DNA of 9,432 bases from a bacterium TMED144 (GCA_002170005.2 NHGT02000012.1:25789-35220); one strand, 5' to 3'; shown: positions 1 through 7,244, counted from the first letter of the stretch. The notes: a model not told the origin generated them from the sequence alone. Numbers and translations are program-made.

Positions 1-90
1 AAATTTAATGAGAATGTTGTAGTTGCAATTATATTGTTATTTCTATTTTGCGCTGAACTTTACATCAGGAAAAATAAAGGTCTTTTATAA
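1..90 (+). CDS. C-terminal end of an upstream membrane protein (partial)
   Basis: Reading from base 1 in frame 1 gives 29 sense codons and a TAA at 88-90. The peptide has a hydrophobic run at about residues 6-18 (VVVAIILLFLFCA), followed by a basic tail with ELYIRKNKGLL at the end. This is the shape of a protein anchored by one last transmembrane helix with a short positively charged cytoplasmic tail. The stop lies 4 bases before the ugd start at 95, the same tight spacing as elsewhere in this gene run, which supports it being real coding sequence. The ending resembles that of BatA/von Willebrand-type or glutamine-amidotransferase-like membrane proteins of FCB bacteria, but so little remains that the family call is only a guess. 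The rest of the gene is outside the window. Confidence 0.55.
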   Translation, partial: KFNENVVVAIILLFLFCAELYIRKNKGLL

Positions 91-94
91 TTTT

Positions 95-1402
95 ATGAAA
101 AAAATTTCAATTATCGGATCGGGCTATGTAGGACTTGTGTCAGGGGCTGGATTATCAGAATTTGGGAATCATGTAACTTGTGTAGATATCGATAAAACAA
201 AGATTGCCAATCTCAAAAAACTTAAAATTCCAATTTATGAACCAGGCTTGGATAGTTTAATTAGTAAGAATATGAATAAAGGATTATTGAATTTTTCTTT
301 AAATGTATCTAAATCAATTAAAGATTCTGAGATAATATTTATTGCAGTAGGTACACCGCAAAGCAATGATGGTTCAGCAGATATACGATATGTTGAATCG
401 GTTGCTAAAACTATAGCAGAAAATTTAAATGATTTTAAAATCATATGTACAAAAAGCACAGTACCTATTGGCACAGGTAAAAAAATTAAAACTTTAATAG
501 AAAAGTTTAGCAGTTCGAAAGATTTTGATTACGTATCAAATCCTGAATTTTTAAGAGAAGGTGCAGCTATTGATGATTTTTTACACCCTGATAGAATTAT
601 TGTTGGATGTGAAAGCGACAATGCCGTAAATGCAATGAAAGAGGTTTATAGGCCACTATATTTAAACGAAACTCCAATTTTATTTACAAATATTGAAACA
701 GCTGAAATGATAAAATATGCTTCTAATACTTTTTTAGCCACCAAAATTAGCTTTATCAATGAAATTGCTAACCTTTGTGAAAAAGTTGGTGCAGATGTGC
801 ATCATGTGTCTAAGGCTATGGGTTTAGATGGTAGAATTAGTCCAAAGTTTCTTCACCCTGGACCAGGCTATGGTGGTTCATGCTTTCCAAAAGATTCACG
901 AGCCTTGGCACATTTGGGCAAAGAAAATGATGTTCAATTGAAATTGATAAATGCAGTAATTGAAACAAATGATAATCAAAAAATAAAAATTTTTGAAAAG
1001 ACCAAATCGTTATGTGATAAAGATTTAGAAAAAAAAACAATCAGTATACTTGGTTTATCATTTAAGCCTGAGACAGATGACATAAGAGAATCACCAGCTA
1101 AGACAATTATTCCATTGTTAGTTGAAAACGGTGCTAGCGTAAATGTTTACGACCCTGTTGCAATGGAAAATTTTAAAAAGGAATTTTTAAATATAAATTA
1201 CTTCAATTCATGGAGAGATTGTGTTTTAAATACAGACATTTGTGTTATTTTGACTGAATGGAATGAATTTAGAGGAATTGACCTTAAAGAATTAAAAAAG
1301 CTTTTAAAACAACCTTGTTTAGTTGATGCTAGAAATATTTTTAGCATAGATAAATTAAAAGCTGAAAACTTTTCATTTGAAAATATCGGTAGAAACTTAT
1401 GA
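95..1402 (+). CDS. ugd: UDP-glucose 6-dehydrogenase (UDPGDH family)
   Basis: Oxidises UDP-glucose to UDP-glucuronate with two NAD+ in the cytoplasm, supplying acidic sugars for polysaccharide or LPS. The 435-residue protein has the usual family length. Seen in order: the N-terminal Rossmann motif GSGYVG (residues 8-13), VGTPQSNDGSAD, KSTVPIGTG, NPEFLREGAAIDDF, the central-domain segment with Lys207 and Asn211, the catalytic loop GYGGSCFPKD with nucleophile Cys263 and Asp267, and the C-terminal GLSFKPETDDIRESPA. The spacings Lys207-Asn211-Cys263-Asp267 match those known for streptococcal UDPGDH (204, 208, 260, 264). The start at 95 is chosen because Rossmann strand 1 begins there; an in-frame ATG at 23 would add 24 unconserved residues and overlap the upstream gene. 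The stop overlaps rfbC by ATGA. Related GDP-mannose or UDP-ManNAc dehydrogenases are possible, but the motifs fit UDP-glucose best. Confidence 0.93.
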   Translation: MKKISIIGSGYVGLVSGAGLSEFGNHVTCVDIDKTKIANLKKLKIPIYEPGLDSLISKNMNKGLLNFSLNVSKSIKDSEIIFIAVGTPQSNDGSADIRYVESVAKTIAENLNDFKIICTKSTVPIGTGKKIKTLIEKFSSSKDFDYVSNPEFLREGAAIDDFLHPDRIIVGCESDNAVNAMKEVYRPLYLNETPILFTNIETAEMIKYASNTFLATKISFINEIANLCEKVGADVHHVSKAMGLDGRISPKFLHPGPGYGGSCFPKDSRALAHLGKENDVQLKLINAVIETNDNQKIKIFEKTKSLCDKDLEKKTISILGLSFKPETDDIRESPAKTIIPLLVENGASVNVYDPVAMENFKKEFLNINYFNSWRDCVLNTDICVILTEWNEFRGIDLKELKKLLKQPCLVDARNIFSIDKLKAENFSFENIGRNL

Positions 1403-1950
1403 CCAAGGTTTATCGTTCAATAATAGATGATTTAGTTGTTTTTGAGCCAAAAGTGCTTCATGACTCAAGAGGTTATTTTTTAGAGTCTTTTCGAAACTCA
1501 ATATTAGAAAACATTGGATACAAAGTAAGTTTTGTTCAAGAAAACCAAGTTAAATCATACAAGGGCGCACTCAGAGGGTTGCATTATCAACTAAAATCTC
1601 CACAAGGTAAATTAGTTTGGGTCAGTCAAGGTTCAGTTTTGGATGTTGCGGTAGATATTAGGTTGAATTCTCCAACTTTTTCCAAATGGTTTTCAATAGT
1701 ATTAGACGATAAAAAACATACTAGAATATATATTCCCCCTGGTTTTGCACATGGATATTATGTTATTAGTAAAAAATCTACATTCCATTATAAATGTACA
1801 AATTACTATGATCCGAGCGATGAGTTTGGTATATCATGGGATGATCCCTTACTGGATATAAATTGGCCAGAAGGCAAAAAGAATATTTCAAAGAAAGATT
1901 TAGACTTACCATTTTTAAGTAACGTGAATTCAAAAAACTTACCAAAGTAG
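1399..1950 (+). CDS. rfbC: dTDP-4-dehydrorhamnose 3,5-epimerase (RmlC family)
   Basis: Epimerises C3 and C5 of dTDP-4-keto-6-deoxyglucose in the dTDP-L-rhamnose pathway. It is a cytoplasmic cupin, normally a dimer. The 183 residues are full length for the family. Visible motifs are DSRGYFLESF near residues 22-31, RGLHYQ with the catalytic base His62, Lys71, the cupin segment IPPGFAHGY at 112-120, Tyr131 (position of the catalytic acid Tyr133 of the Salmonella enzyme), and Asp167 near the C-terminus. The start overlaps the ugd stop by ATGA, so the two are probably translationally coupled. No rmlA, rmlB or rmlD is in the window, so the other rhamnose genes must lie elsewhere or the enzyme serves another dTDP-sugar. 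Some homologues make only 3- or 5-epimers, and the sequence alone does not separate these. Confidence 0.93.
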   Translation: MTKVYRSIIDDLVVFEPKVLHDSRGYFLESFRNSILENIGYKVSFVQENQVKSYKGALRGLHYQLKSPQGKLVWVSQGSVLDVAVDIRLNSPTFSKWFSIVLDDKKHTRIYIPPGFAHGYYVISKKSTFHYKCTNYYDPSDEFGISWDDPLLDINWPEGKKNISKKDLDLPFLSNVNSKNLPK

Positions 1951-1958
1951 AATTTTTA

Positions 1959-3224
1959 ATGATTTCGATCGAACTAATACGAAATAATACCAGTTTTGTC
2001 AAAAAAAAATTAGCAAAAAAAGGAGATAAATCTTCAATTGATAATTTACTTGAGCTCGATAAAGAATATCGCTCACTTATTACAAATCTTAATGAATTGA
2101 GATTTCAAAGAAATACTGTTTCAAAAAAAATTGCTCATTTAAAAAAAGATAGACAGTCTGCTGAAACAGAAATTGATCAAATGATAGAGGTCGGCAAATC
2201 AATTTCAAATATTGAAAAAGAATCAAATAAAATTAAGGAATTAATTGATTCTTTATTGCTAAACATACCAAATCTGCCACATGACTCCTCTCCTAATGGG
2301 GTAGGCTCTAAAGATAATAAATTAGTTCGTGAGTTTGGTGAATTAAAAAAAACTGACTACAAAATTAAAAATCATATTGAATTGGGAGTTGATCTTAATT
2401 TATTTGATTTTGATAGAGCGGCAAAAATTTCAGGTTCTGGGTTCCCTCTGTATACCAATAAAGGAGCTAAGCTAGAAAGAGCTCTGATTAACTATATGTT
2501 AGATTTACATACATCAGAATTTGGTTATGTTGAAATTTTTCCCCCCTTTTTAGTCAATTCAAAATCTCCAAGAACAACTGGCAACCTACCAAAGTTTAGC
2601 GATGACATGTATCAAATTGAAAATGATAATTTGTGGTTAATCCCTACAGCTGAAGTTCCAATTACTAATTTACATAAAGACGAAATTCTATCTGAGAAAA
2701 ATTTGCCTATTAATTATGTATCCTATTCTGCTTGTTTTCGAAGAGAAGCTGGATCTCATGGAAAAGATACTAGGGGATTTTTGCGATTGCATCAATTTAA
2801 TAAAGTTGAATTAGTAAAATTTGTTAAACCCGATAATTCATATGAACAATTAGAAGCCTTGACCTTAAATGCAGAAGCAGTGCTTAAAAATTTAGGTTTG
2901 AAATATAGGGTTATAGAACTTTGCACTGGCGATCTAAGTTTTTCTGCGGCAAAATGCTATGACATTGAAGTCTGGTCTCCAGCTGAAGAAAAATGGTTAG
3001 AAGTTTCATCATGTAGCAATTTTGAATCTTTTCAAGCTAGAAGGGGAAACATTAAATACAGAAAAAATGATGGAAAAACAGATTTTTTACATACTCTAAA
3101 TGGAAGTGGAGTTGCAACTCCAAGGCTTTTGGTAGCTTTGTTAGAAAGCCACCAAAATAAAAATGGTTCAATAAATATCCCCGAGCCACTTCAACCGTAT
3201 TTTGGCTCTAATATAATTGATTAG
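1959..3224 (+). CDS. serS: Serine--tRNA ligase
   Basis: Charges tRNA-Ser (and tRNA-Sec if present) with serine using ATP; cytoplasmic class II synthetase, normally a homodimer. The 421 residues match the usual 420-430. Residues 1 to about 105 form the N-terminal helical hairpin that binds the long variable arm of tRNA-Ser; it is rich in Lys and Glu. The catalytic core shows TAEVPITNLHKDEIL, motif 2 (CFRREAGSHGKDTRGFLRLHQF, in two overlapping parts), the SSCSNFESFQARR segment and motif 3 (NGSGVATPRLLVALLESHQ). Translation begins 8 bases after rfbC with no Shine-Dalgarno sequence in front. Its 3' end overlaps the plsC TTG start by 8 bases. An A9 run (2001-2009) and a C6 run (2541-2546) keep the frame intact. 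Nothing in the protein looks unusual; the oddity is a tRNA synthetase among envelope genes. Confidence 0.97.
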   Translation: MISIELIRNNTSFVKKKLAKKGDKSSIDNLLELDKEYRSLITNLNELRFQRNTVSKKIAHLKKDRQSAETEIDQMIEVGKSISNIEKESNKIKELIDSLLLNIPNLPHDSSPNGVGSKDNKLVREFGELKKTDYKIKNHIELGVDLNLFDFDRAAKISGSGFPLYTNKGAKLERALINYMLDLHTSEFGYVEIFPPFLVNSKSPRTTGNLPKFSDDMYQIENDNLWLIPTAEVPITNLHKDEILSEKNLPINYVSYSACFRREAGSHGKDTRGFLRLHQFNKVELVKFVKPDNSYEQLEALTLNAEAVLKNLGLKYRVIELCTGDLSFSAAKCYDIEVWSPAEEKWLEVSSCSNFESFQARRGNIKYRKNDGKTDFLHTLNGSGVATPRLLVALLESHQNKNGSINIPEPLQPYFGSNIID

Positions 3225-3946
3225 TTTTAAATATAGATGGTTTGTATTTAAAATTATCATAATCACATTTCTTTTTGCTTTTTTTGGCATGGTAGGCTCT
3301 CTTTTTGAGAGGAAAGGTAAGCTGATGTCATGGATTGCAATTAATTGGTCAAAAACAATACTTACAATTGGAAAAATTAAGTTTAATGTTAATGGTTTGA
3401 AAAATATTGACTTAAGAAACAATTATTTTTTTTGTTCCAAATCATGAATCTGCGCTAGATATTCCCCTAGTTTTCGCTTCGATTCCTATGCATGTTGTTT
3501 CTGTTGCGAAGATTGAACTAAGCAGAATCCCTTTTTTTGGCTGGTCAATGATTGCTGGGGGACATTTTTTTGTTGACAGATCCAATCATAAGAAAGCAAT
3601 GAGATCAATAGAACAAGCTAGAATTTCAATGAAAAAAAATCCAAGATCTATTTTTTTATTTCCTGAGGGAACTCGCTCATTAAATGGAAAAGTGGGCAGA
3701 TTCAAAAAAGGAGGGTTGAAATTGGCAATTGATTTAGGTGTTCCAATTGTTCCTATTGGCATTATTGGCACAAATCAATTTCAATCTAATTTAAGAAGAG
3801 GGCTTAATATCGGTAGCCTTGAATTAAATATAGGAAAACCAATACAAACAAAAAAAATTAAAGAAGAAGAACTACCAAGCTTTGTTGAAGATTTAAGAGA
3901 GAAAGTTATTTTATTAAAAGCAAAAGATGTTGATCAAAAAAATTAA
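3217..3946 (+). pseudogene. plsC: 1-acyl-glycerol-3-phosphate acyltransferase (PlsC), frameshifted
   Basis: Would transfer an acyl chain to lysophosphatidate to make phosphatidate at the inner membrane. Two ORF halves overlap by frame: 3217-3447 holds an N-terminal membrane helix (about residues 8-26) and reads as far as NNYF, and the second frame, shifted by one base, continues VPNHESALD. The break is in eight consecutive T at 3426-3433; seven T would restore one 242-residue protein. The rejoined protein has all expected motifs: NHESALD (catalytic HX4D, 3440-3460), the GGHFFVDRSN segment, FPEGTRS (3659-3679) and PIVPIGIIGT. The ATG at 3488 cannot give an active enzyme because it lies after the HX4D motif. 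The start is a TTG overlapping serS by 8 bases and directly follows an in-frame stop; the 3' end overlaps the next gene by 20 bases. Conservation on both sides of the break argues for a sequencing or assembly indel, or tolerated slippage, over an old pseudogene. Confidence 0.85.
3426..3433 (+). repeat. T8 homopolymer at the plsC frame break
   Basis: Eight T precede GTTCCAAATCATGAA. In the upstream frame they read TTT TTT TGT and run to a TGA at 3445-3447. Removing one T gives TTT TTT GTT CCA AAT CAT, which restores the PlsC HX4D motif. The shift needed is +1 (or -2), so it does not fit a standard -1 ribosomal slippery heptamer. A T8 run at 6606-6613 inside sppA and A9 runs at 1029-1037 (ugd) and 2001-2009 (serS) keep their frames, so long runs are not always wrong here. 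Confidence 0.9.
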
Positions 3947-4397
3947 AGATATAATAATTATCTGTAATAATTTAAAAAAGAGAGGAAAAATAATTGTTTT
4001 TACAAATGGTTGTTTTGATATTTTGCACAAAGGACATTTGCATTATCTTTATGAATCCAATAAATTAGGCGACCATCTTATTGTTGGTTTAAATTCTGAT
4101 AAATCCGTTACATCTCTAAAAGGACCTGAGAGGCCAATAAATGATCAGAAATCAAGAGCAGAAAATCTATTATCGACTGGAATAGTGGATAATGTGGTAA
4201 TTTTTGATGAACCCTCTCCATACATTCTTATTAAAAAAATTATTCCTTCAATTTTAACAAAAGGTAGTGATTATAAAAATAAGCATATAATTGGATCAGA
4301 CATTGTTAAATCTAATAACGGAAGAGTAGTTCTTATTCCATTTCTAGAGGGATACAGCACAACTAAAATAATTAATAATTTATCTAAAAAACCTTGA
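3927..4397 (+). CDS. rfaE2: D-glycero-beta-D-manno-heptose 1-phosphate adenylyltransferase (RfaE2 type)
   Basis: Joins heptose-1-phosphate to ATP to form ADP-heptose, the donor for the LPS inner core, in the cytoplasm. The 156 residues contain only the nucleotidyltransferase domain; the kinase half fused to it in E. coli HldE is absent. Visible motifs are FTNGCFDILHKGHLHYL, with the HxGH catalytic motif at His34-His37, GLNSDKSV (residues 54-61), LKGPERPIN (64-71), SRAE, TKGSDY and the C-terminal EGYSTTKII (141-149). The GYSTT ending and LKGPERP loop favour the heptose enzyme over the related glycerol-3-phosphate cytidylyltransferase. The start overlaps the plsC end by 20 bases, so expression is probably coupled to plsC. 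It implies that the cell makes heptose-containing LPS, provided a separate RfaE1 kinase exists elsewhere. Confidence 0.9.
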   Translation: MLIKKIKDIIIICNNLKKRGKIIVFTNGCFDILHKGHLHYLYESNKLGDHLIVGLNSDKSVTSLKGPERPINDQKSRAENLLSTGIVDNVVIFDEPSPYILIKKIIPSILTKGSDYKNKHIIGSDIVKSNNGRVVLIPFLEGYSTTKIINNLSKKP

Positions 4398-4424
4398 CTC
4401 GGTATTTATACTCGTCTAATTTCG
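4394..4424 (+). promoter_or_regulatory. Candidate promoter in the 51-base gap before mltD
   Basis: This is the only gap over 10 bases between genes. Two readings overlap. As a sigma-70-like site, TTGACT (4394-4399) is followed after 15 bases by TCTAAT (4415-4420), each with one mismatch to consensus but with a short spacer. As a Bacteroidota-type primary-sigma site (TTTG, N19-21, TAnnTTTG), CTTG (4393-4396) is followed after 20 bases by TAATTTCG (4417-4424), each with one mismatch. Either would start transcription 20-25 bases before the ATG at 4449. AT-rich DNA gives such matches by chance, so support is modest. No terminator-like hairpin with a T run is visible in the gap. Confidence 0.3.
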
Positions 4425-4448
4425 CCAATCAGATTACTCTAAATATAT

Positions 4449-6068
4449 ATGAAACAGATACTTACAAGAATTATTTTAATTCATTTCTTTATTTTAATTA
4501 ATATTTTTGCTCAAAAATCAAGCAAACAACAGTCTGACCCAATACTCTCCGCTATTCATGGTGTTCAATCGAGTTCAACTGAGAATAGATTACCGGAATT
4601 ATTAAATGATGCTAAGGTTCTATTGTCTGATGCTTTTATAGCTGATATTTTATCAGATACATTTGAAGTAGTATATAATTTAAATAGAATTTTTGATTTG
4701 CTGGCTGAAGCGGATCAATATGGTGAAATGGATATTGAGGACAAAGAAGAGTTTGAAAGATTTGAGCAATCGCTAGTATTGCTATATACTAAAAAATTTA
4801 CAACGTTAGATAAAGTTGAAGCTGGAATAAATGCAGAAAATATGAGAATGGATGTTACATCAATGACTGAGCCTCTTCAAGTAGAAATGGGTGCAACACA
4901 ATTTACAATTATTGAGGATAGAGATGGGCATGTTCCATTAGTCATTAATAAAAAAGTAAATCAATTTATCGATTACTTCAAATCAAAAGGGAGAAGACAA
5001 TTTGAAATTTGGCTAGATAGAGTTGAGGTTTATGGGCCTATGATTTCAAAAAAATTAGAAGATAACAACCTTCCGCCTGAATTATTATACTTAGCAATGA
5101 TTGAATCTGGTCTTAATCCTAAAGCTTATTCAAAAGCTGCAGCAAGTGGTTTATGGCAGTTTATCTATTCCACTGGCAAAATATATGGCTTAAATAGAAA
5201 TTGGTATGTAGACGAAAGAAGAGACCCTGAAAAAGCTACCTTGGCAGCAATAGCTTATTTAAGTGATCTTTATGAGGAGTTTGATCATTGGTATCTTGCA
5301 CTAGCAGCTTATAATTCTGGTGAAGGTAGAATTAGAAGGGCCAGACAGTTACATCAAACAACCGATTTCTGGCAAATGCATTCACTCCCAAGGGAAACAA
5401 GAAACTATATTCCTTATTTTCTTGCTGCGACTATTATGGCAAAACAGCCAGTAAAATATGGCTTTTACAAGAAAGAAAAAACCAAGAAGCCCTATTCCTA
5501 CGATATTGTAGAAATTGAGAAAAGTGCTGACTTAATGGTTTTAGCAAGGTCAGCTGAAACATCCTTCAAAATTTTACAGCAATTAAATCCTGAATTAAGA
5601 CAGTCTGCAACCCCAAATGAATTATATTCTTTAAAAATTCCAATCGGAAAAAAATCAGTTTTTTTGAAAAATTATAATGCTTTACCAGAGAATGAGCGCT
5701 TTGCGCCTCAATTCGTTACCCATAGAGTTAGAAATGGGGAAAGCCTTTGGACAATAGCTAGAAAATATAGAGTGTCTGTTCACGATCTTACTGCGGTTAA
5801 TAAAATCAGAAACAGAAGTATGATTAGAATTAATCAAAAATTAACCATTCCTGTTCCTGGAATGAATCTTACTACAAGGCCTAGACAAAAATCTTCCATG
5901 CAAGGCTTCAATAAATTGACTTATAAAGTAAGAATAGGTGACACTCTTGGTCATATAGCTGAAGACTATGGAACTAGAGCATCAAGCATAAGAAAATGGA
6001 ACGGGTTGAAGTATGGACAAAATATCTATCCAGGCCAAAAGTTGACTTTATGGATAAAGCAAGGATAG
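4449..6068 (+). CDS. mltD: MltD-like membrane-bound lytic murein transglycosylase with two LysM domains
   Basis: Cleaves the MurNAc-GlcNAc bond of peptidoglycan in the periplasm, forming 1,6-anhydro ends, for wall remodelling. The 539 residues begin with a signal peptide (about residues 1-21, hydrophobic RIILIHFFILINIFA, likely cut before QKSS). There is no lipobox cysteine, unlike E. coli MltD, so it may be soluble in the periplasm or held by its LysM domains. After an acidic N-terminal segment comes the SLT domain at about 205-330: LPPELLYLAMIESGLNP with catalytic Glu219, KAAASGLWQFI, and ALAAYNSGEGRI. Two LysM peptidoglycan-binding repeats follow at about 424-469 (THRVRNGESLWTIARKY) and 490-537 (LTYKVRIGDTLGHIAEDYG). 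The 3' end overlaps sppA by 19 bases, so the two are probably co-translated. No Shine-Dalgarno sequence precedes the ATG. Domain order is standard for MltD; the exact name is by domain architecture. Confidence 0.9.
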   Translation: MKQILTRIILIHFFILINIFAQKSSKQQSDPILSAIHGVQSSSTENRLPELLNDAKVLLSDAFIADILSDTFEVVYNLNRIFDLLAEADQYGEMDIEDKEEFERFEQSLVLLYTKKFTTLDKVEAGINAENMRMDVTSMTEPLQVEMGATQFTIIEDRDGHVPLVINKKVNQFIDYFKSKGRRQFEIWLDRVEVYGPMISKKLEDNNLPPELLYLAMIESGLNPKAYSKAAASGLWQFIYSTGKIYGLNRNWYVDERRDPEKATLAAIAYLSDLYEEFDHWYLALAAYNSGEGRIRRARQLHQTTDFWQMHSLPRETRNYIPYFLAATIMAKQPVKYGFYKKEKTKKPYSYDIVEIEKSADLMVLARSAETSFKILQQLNPELRQSATPNELYSLKIPIGKKSVFLKNYNALPENERFAPQFVTHRVRNGESLWTIARKYRVSVHDLTAVNKIRNRSMIRINQKLTIPVPGMNLTTRPRQKSSMQGFNKLTYKVRIGDTLGHIAEDYGTRASSIRKWNGLKYGQNIYPGQKLTLWIKQG

Positions 6069-6943
6069 TCGCACCCAAAACTGACTTTAGATGGTTGTGG
6101 ATAGCTTTATTAAGTTTAGCCACAATTATTATATCATATAACTTAGGAAAACAAACCAACATCGCTACAAATAGCTTGGGCGTAAAAAAAGTTGGCATTG
6201 TAGAAATAATTGGGCCCATTATCTCCTCTAAAAAAATTATCGAAGATTTAAATCAACTTGAGCAGAAAGAAAACATAGCTTCAATTGTAATAAGAATCGA
6301 TTCTCCTGGTGGATCTGTAGCGCCAACGGAAGAGATTTACGAAAAAATTAAAAAAGTGAAAAAAATAAAACCAGTAATTGCTAGTGTAGGAAATGTTGCT
6401 GCTTCAGGTGGTTACTATATTGCTGTTGCTGCGGATTCGATCCTTGCCAACAAGGGCTCCATTTTAGGAAGTATAGGTGTGATAATTTCATACCCAATTA
6501 TGAAAGATTTATTTGATAAAGTTGGAATTGATGTTGAAACGATAAAAAGTGGTAATTTGAAGGACTCGGGTTCATTTTCAAGAAATCCCACACCTCAAGA
6601 TAAAGTTTTTTTTGAAAAACTAATTTTAAACATGTACAATCAATTCATTGATGTTATTGTTAAAGACAGAATGATGGAAAGAAATAATGTTTTAAGTTTA
6701 GCGGATGGTCGTGTATTTACAGGCTTAACATCATTGAAATTAGGTTTAATTGATGAATTGGGTACTTTTGAAAGCGCAATCGAAATTGCTGCTGAAATGG
6801 GAGGTATTTCGGGCAAGCCTCAAATATTTCGAAACAATAAAAAATCAAATATAATAAAAGATTTCCTTTCTAGTGATTTATCAACCAAAATTCAAACAAC
6901 TTGGTTTGAAAAATTACCACAATATCGATGGAGAATGGAGTAA
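6050..6943 (+). CDS. sppA: Signal peptide peptidase SppA, single-domain type (S49 family)
   Basis: Membrane-anchored serine protease that degrades cleaved signal peptides and other membrane peptides on the outer face of the inner membrane. From the ATG at 6050 it has 297 residues, the size of the one-domain Bacillus-type enzyme and about half of E. coli SppA. A transmembrane helix is at about 13-31 (FRWLWIALLSLATIIISY). Motifs: VGIVEIIGPI, RIDSPGGSVAPTEEIY, GNVAASGGYYIA with nucleophile Ser119, GSIGVI, and SGNLKDSG with the general base Lys171. The Ser-Lys spacing of 52 equals that known for B. subtilis SppA (147 and 199). An upstream in-frame ATG at 5996 would only add sequence lying inside mltD. 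Its T8 run (6606-6613) leaves the frame intact. Coupling to mltD suggests joint use in envelope maintenance. Confidence 0.9.
   Translation: MDKARIVAPKTDFRWLWIALLSLATIIISYNLGKQTNIATNSLGVKKVGIVEIIGPIISSKKIIEDLNQLEQKENIASIVIRIDSPGGSVAPTEEIYEKIKKVKKIKPVIASVGNVAASGGYYIAVAADSILANKGSILGSIGVIISYPIMKDLFDKVGIDVETIKSGNLKDSGSFSRNPTPQDKVFFEKLILNMYNQFIDVIVKDRMMERNNVLSLADGRVFTGLTSLKLGLIDELGTFESAIEIAAEMGGISGKPQIFRNNKKSNIIKDFLSSDLSTKIQTTWFEKLPQYRWRME
6937..6940 (+). promoter_or_regulatory. Shine-Dalgarno sequence of the HU gene
   Basis: GGAG sits 7 bases before the ATG at 6948, within the last codons of sppA. It is one of the few clear ribosome binding sites in the window and precedes a gene expected to be highly expressed. 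Confidence 0.5.
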
Positions 6944-6947
6944 TTAA

Positions 6948-7235
6948 ATGACAAAACAAGAAATTGTAAACACTGTATCAGAAGCAACAGGTCTTACAAA
7001 AGTTGAGACAGAAGCAGTAATGAATGGCGTTATGTCGACGATCATTGAATCTTTAGGTAAGAACAAAAGAGTTGAATTAAGAGGCTTTGGAACGTTTGGC
7101 GTTAAATATAGGATGCCAAAAAAAGCTAGAAATCCTGGAACCGGTGAACCAATAAATTTACCTGAGCGCCATGTACCGACTTTTAAACCGTCGAAATTCA
7201 TGCGTTCACATGTCAATAACAGTTTAAAAAAGTAA
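6948..7235 (+). CDS. HU/IHF-family nucleoid DNA-binding protein
   Basis: Dimeric histone-like protein that bends and compacts DNA. The 95 residues match the family length of about 90-100. The N-terminal helical hairpin (MTKQEIVNTVSEATGLTKVE onward) is followed by the core ELRGFGTFGVKYR (43-55) and the DNA-binding beta arm KARNPGTGE (59-67) with Pro63, the residue that intercalates in the minor groove, and it ends with VPTFKPSKF. Separating HU from an IHF subunit is not safe here; the PTFKPSK ending occurs in both. It starts 4 bases after sppA and is followed 9 bases later by the tiny basic gene. A good Shine-Dalgarno sequence suggests strong translation. Confidence 0.93.
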   Translation: MTKQEIVNTVSEATGLTKVETEAVMNGVMSTIIESLGKNKRVELRGFGTFGVKYRMPKKARNPGTGEPINLPERHVPTFKPSKFMRSHVNNSLKK

Positions 7236-7236
7236 A

Positions 7237-7240
7237 GAGG
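7237..7240 (+). promoter_or_regulatory. Shine-Dalgarno sequence of the 31-residue basic protein gene
   Basis: GAGG (within AAAGAGG, 7234-7240) lies 4 bases before the ATG at 7245. It supports translation of this very short gene, because most larger neighbours lack any such signal. Confidence 0.5.
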
Positions 7241-7244
7241 TTAC

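Noticed and set aside
86..91. Perfect TATAAT directly before ugd
   Set aside because: It ends 3 bases before the start codon, overlaps the stop of the upstream gene, and has no -35 partner at 16-18 bases. Such a hexamer is common by chance in AT-rich DNA.
2536..2551. T5-C6-T5 tract in serS
   Set aside because: It is in frame and encodes the conserved FPPFL segment of serine tRNA ligase, so no frame problem or regulatory role is indicated.
3426..3433. Programmed -1 ribosomal frameshift in plsC
   Set aside because: The shift needed to rejoin PlsC is +1 (or -2), not -1. An indel or transcriptional slippage fits better.
3488..3946. Second half of plsC as an independent gene starting at ATG 3488
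   Set aside because: It would lack the catalytic HX4D motif, which lies just upstream in the same frame without its own start; it is better read as part of a broken plsC.
4401..4440. Terminator or small RNA in the gap after rfaE2
   Set aside because: The GTATTTATAC near-palindrome has only 4-base arms with no room for a loop, and no T run follows.
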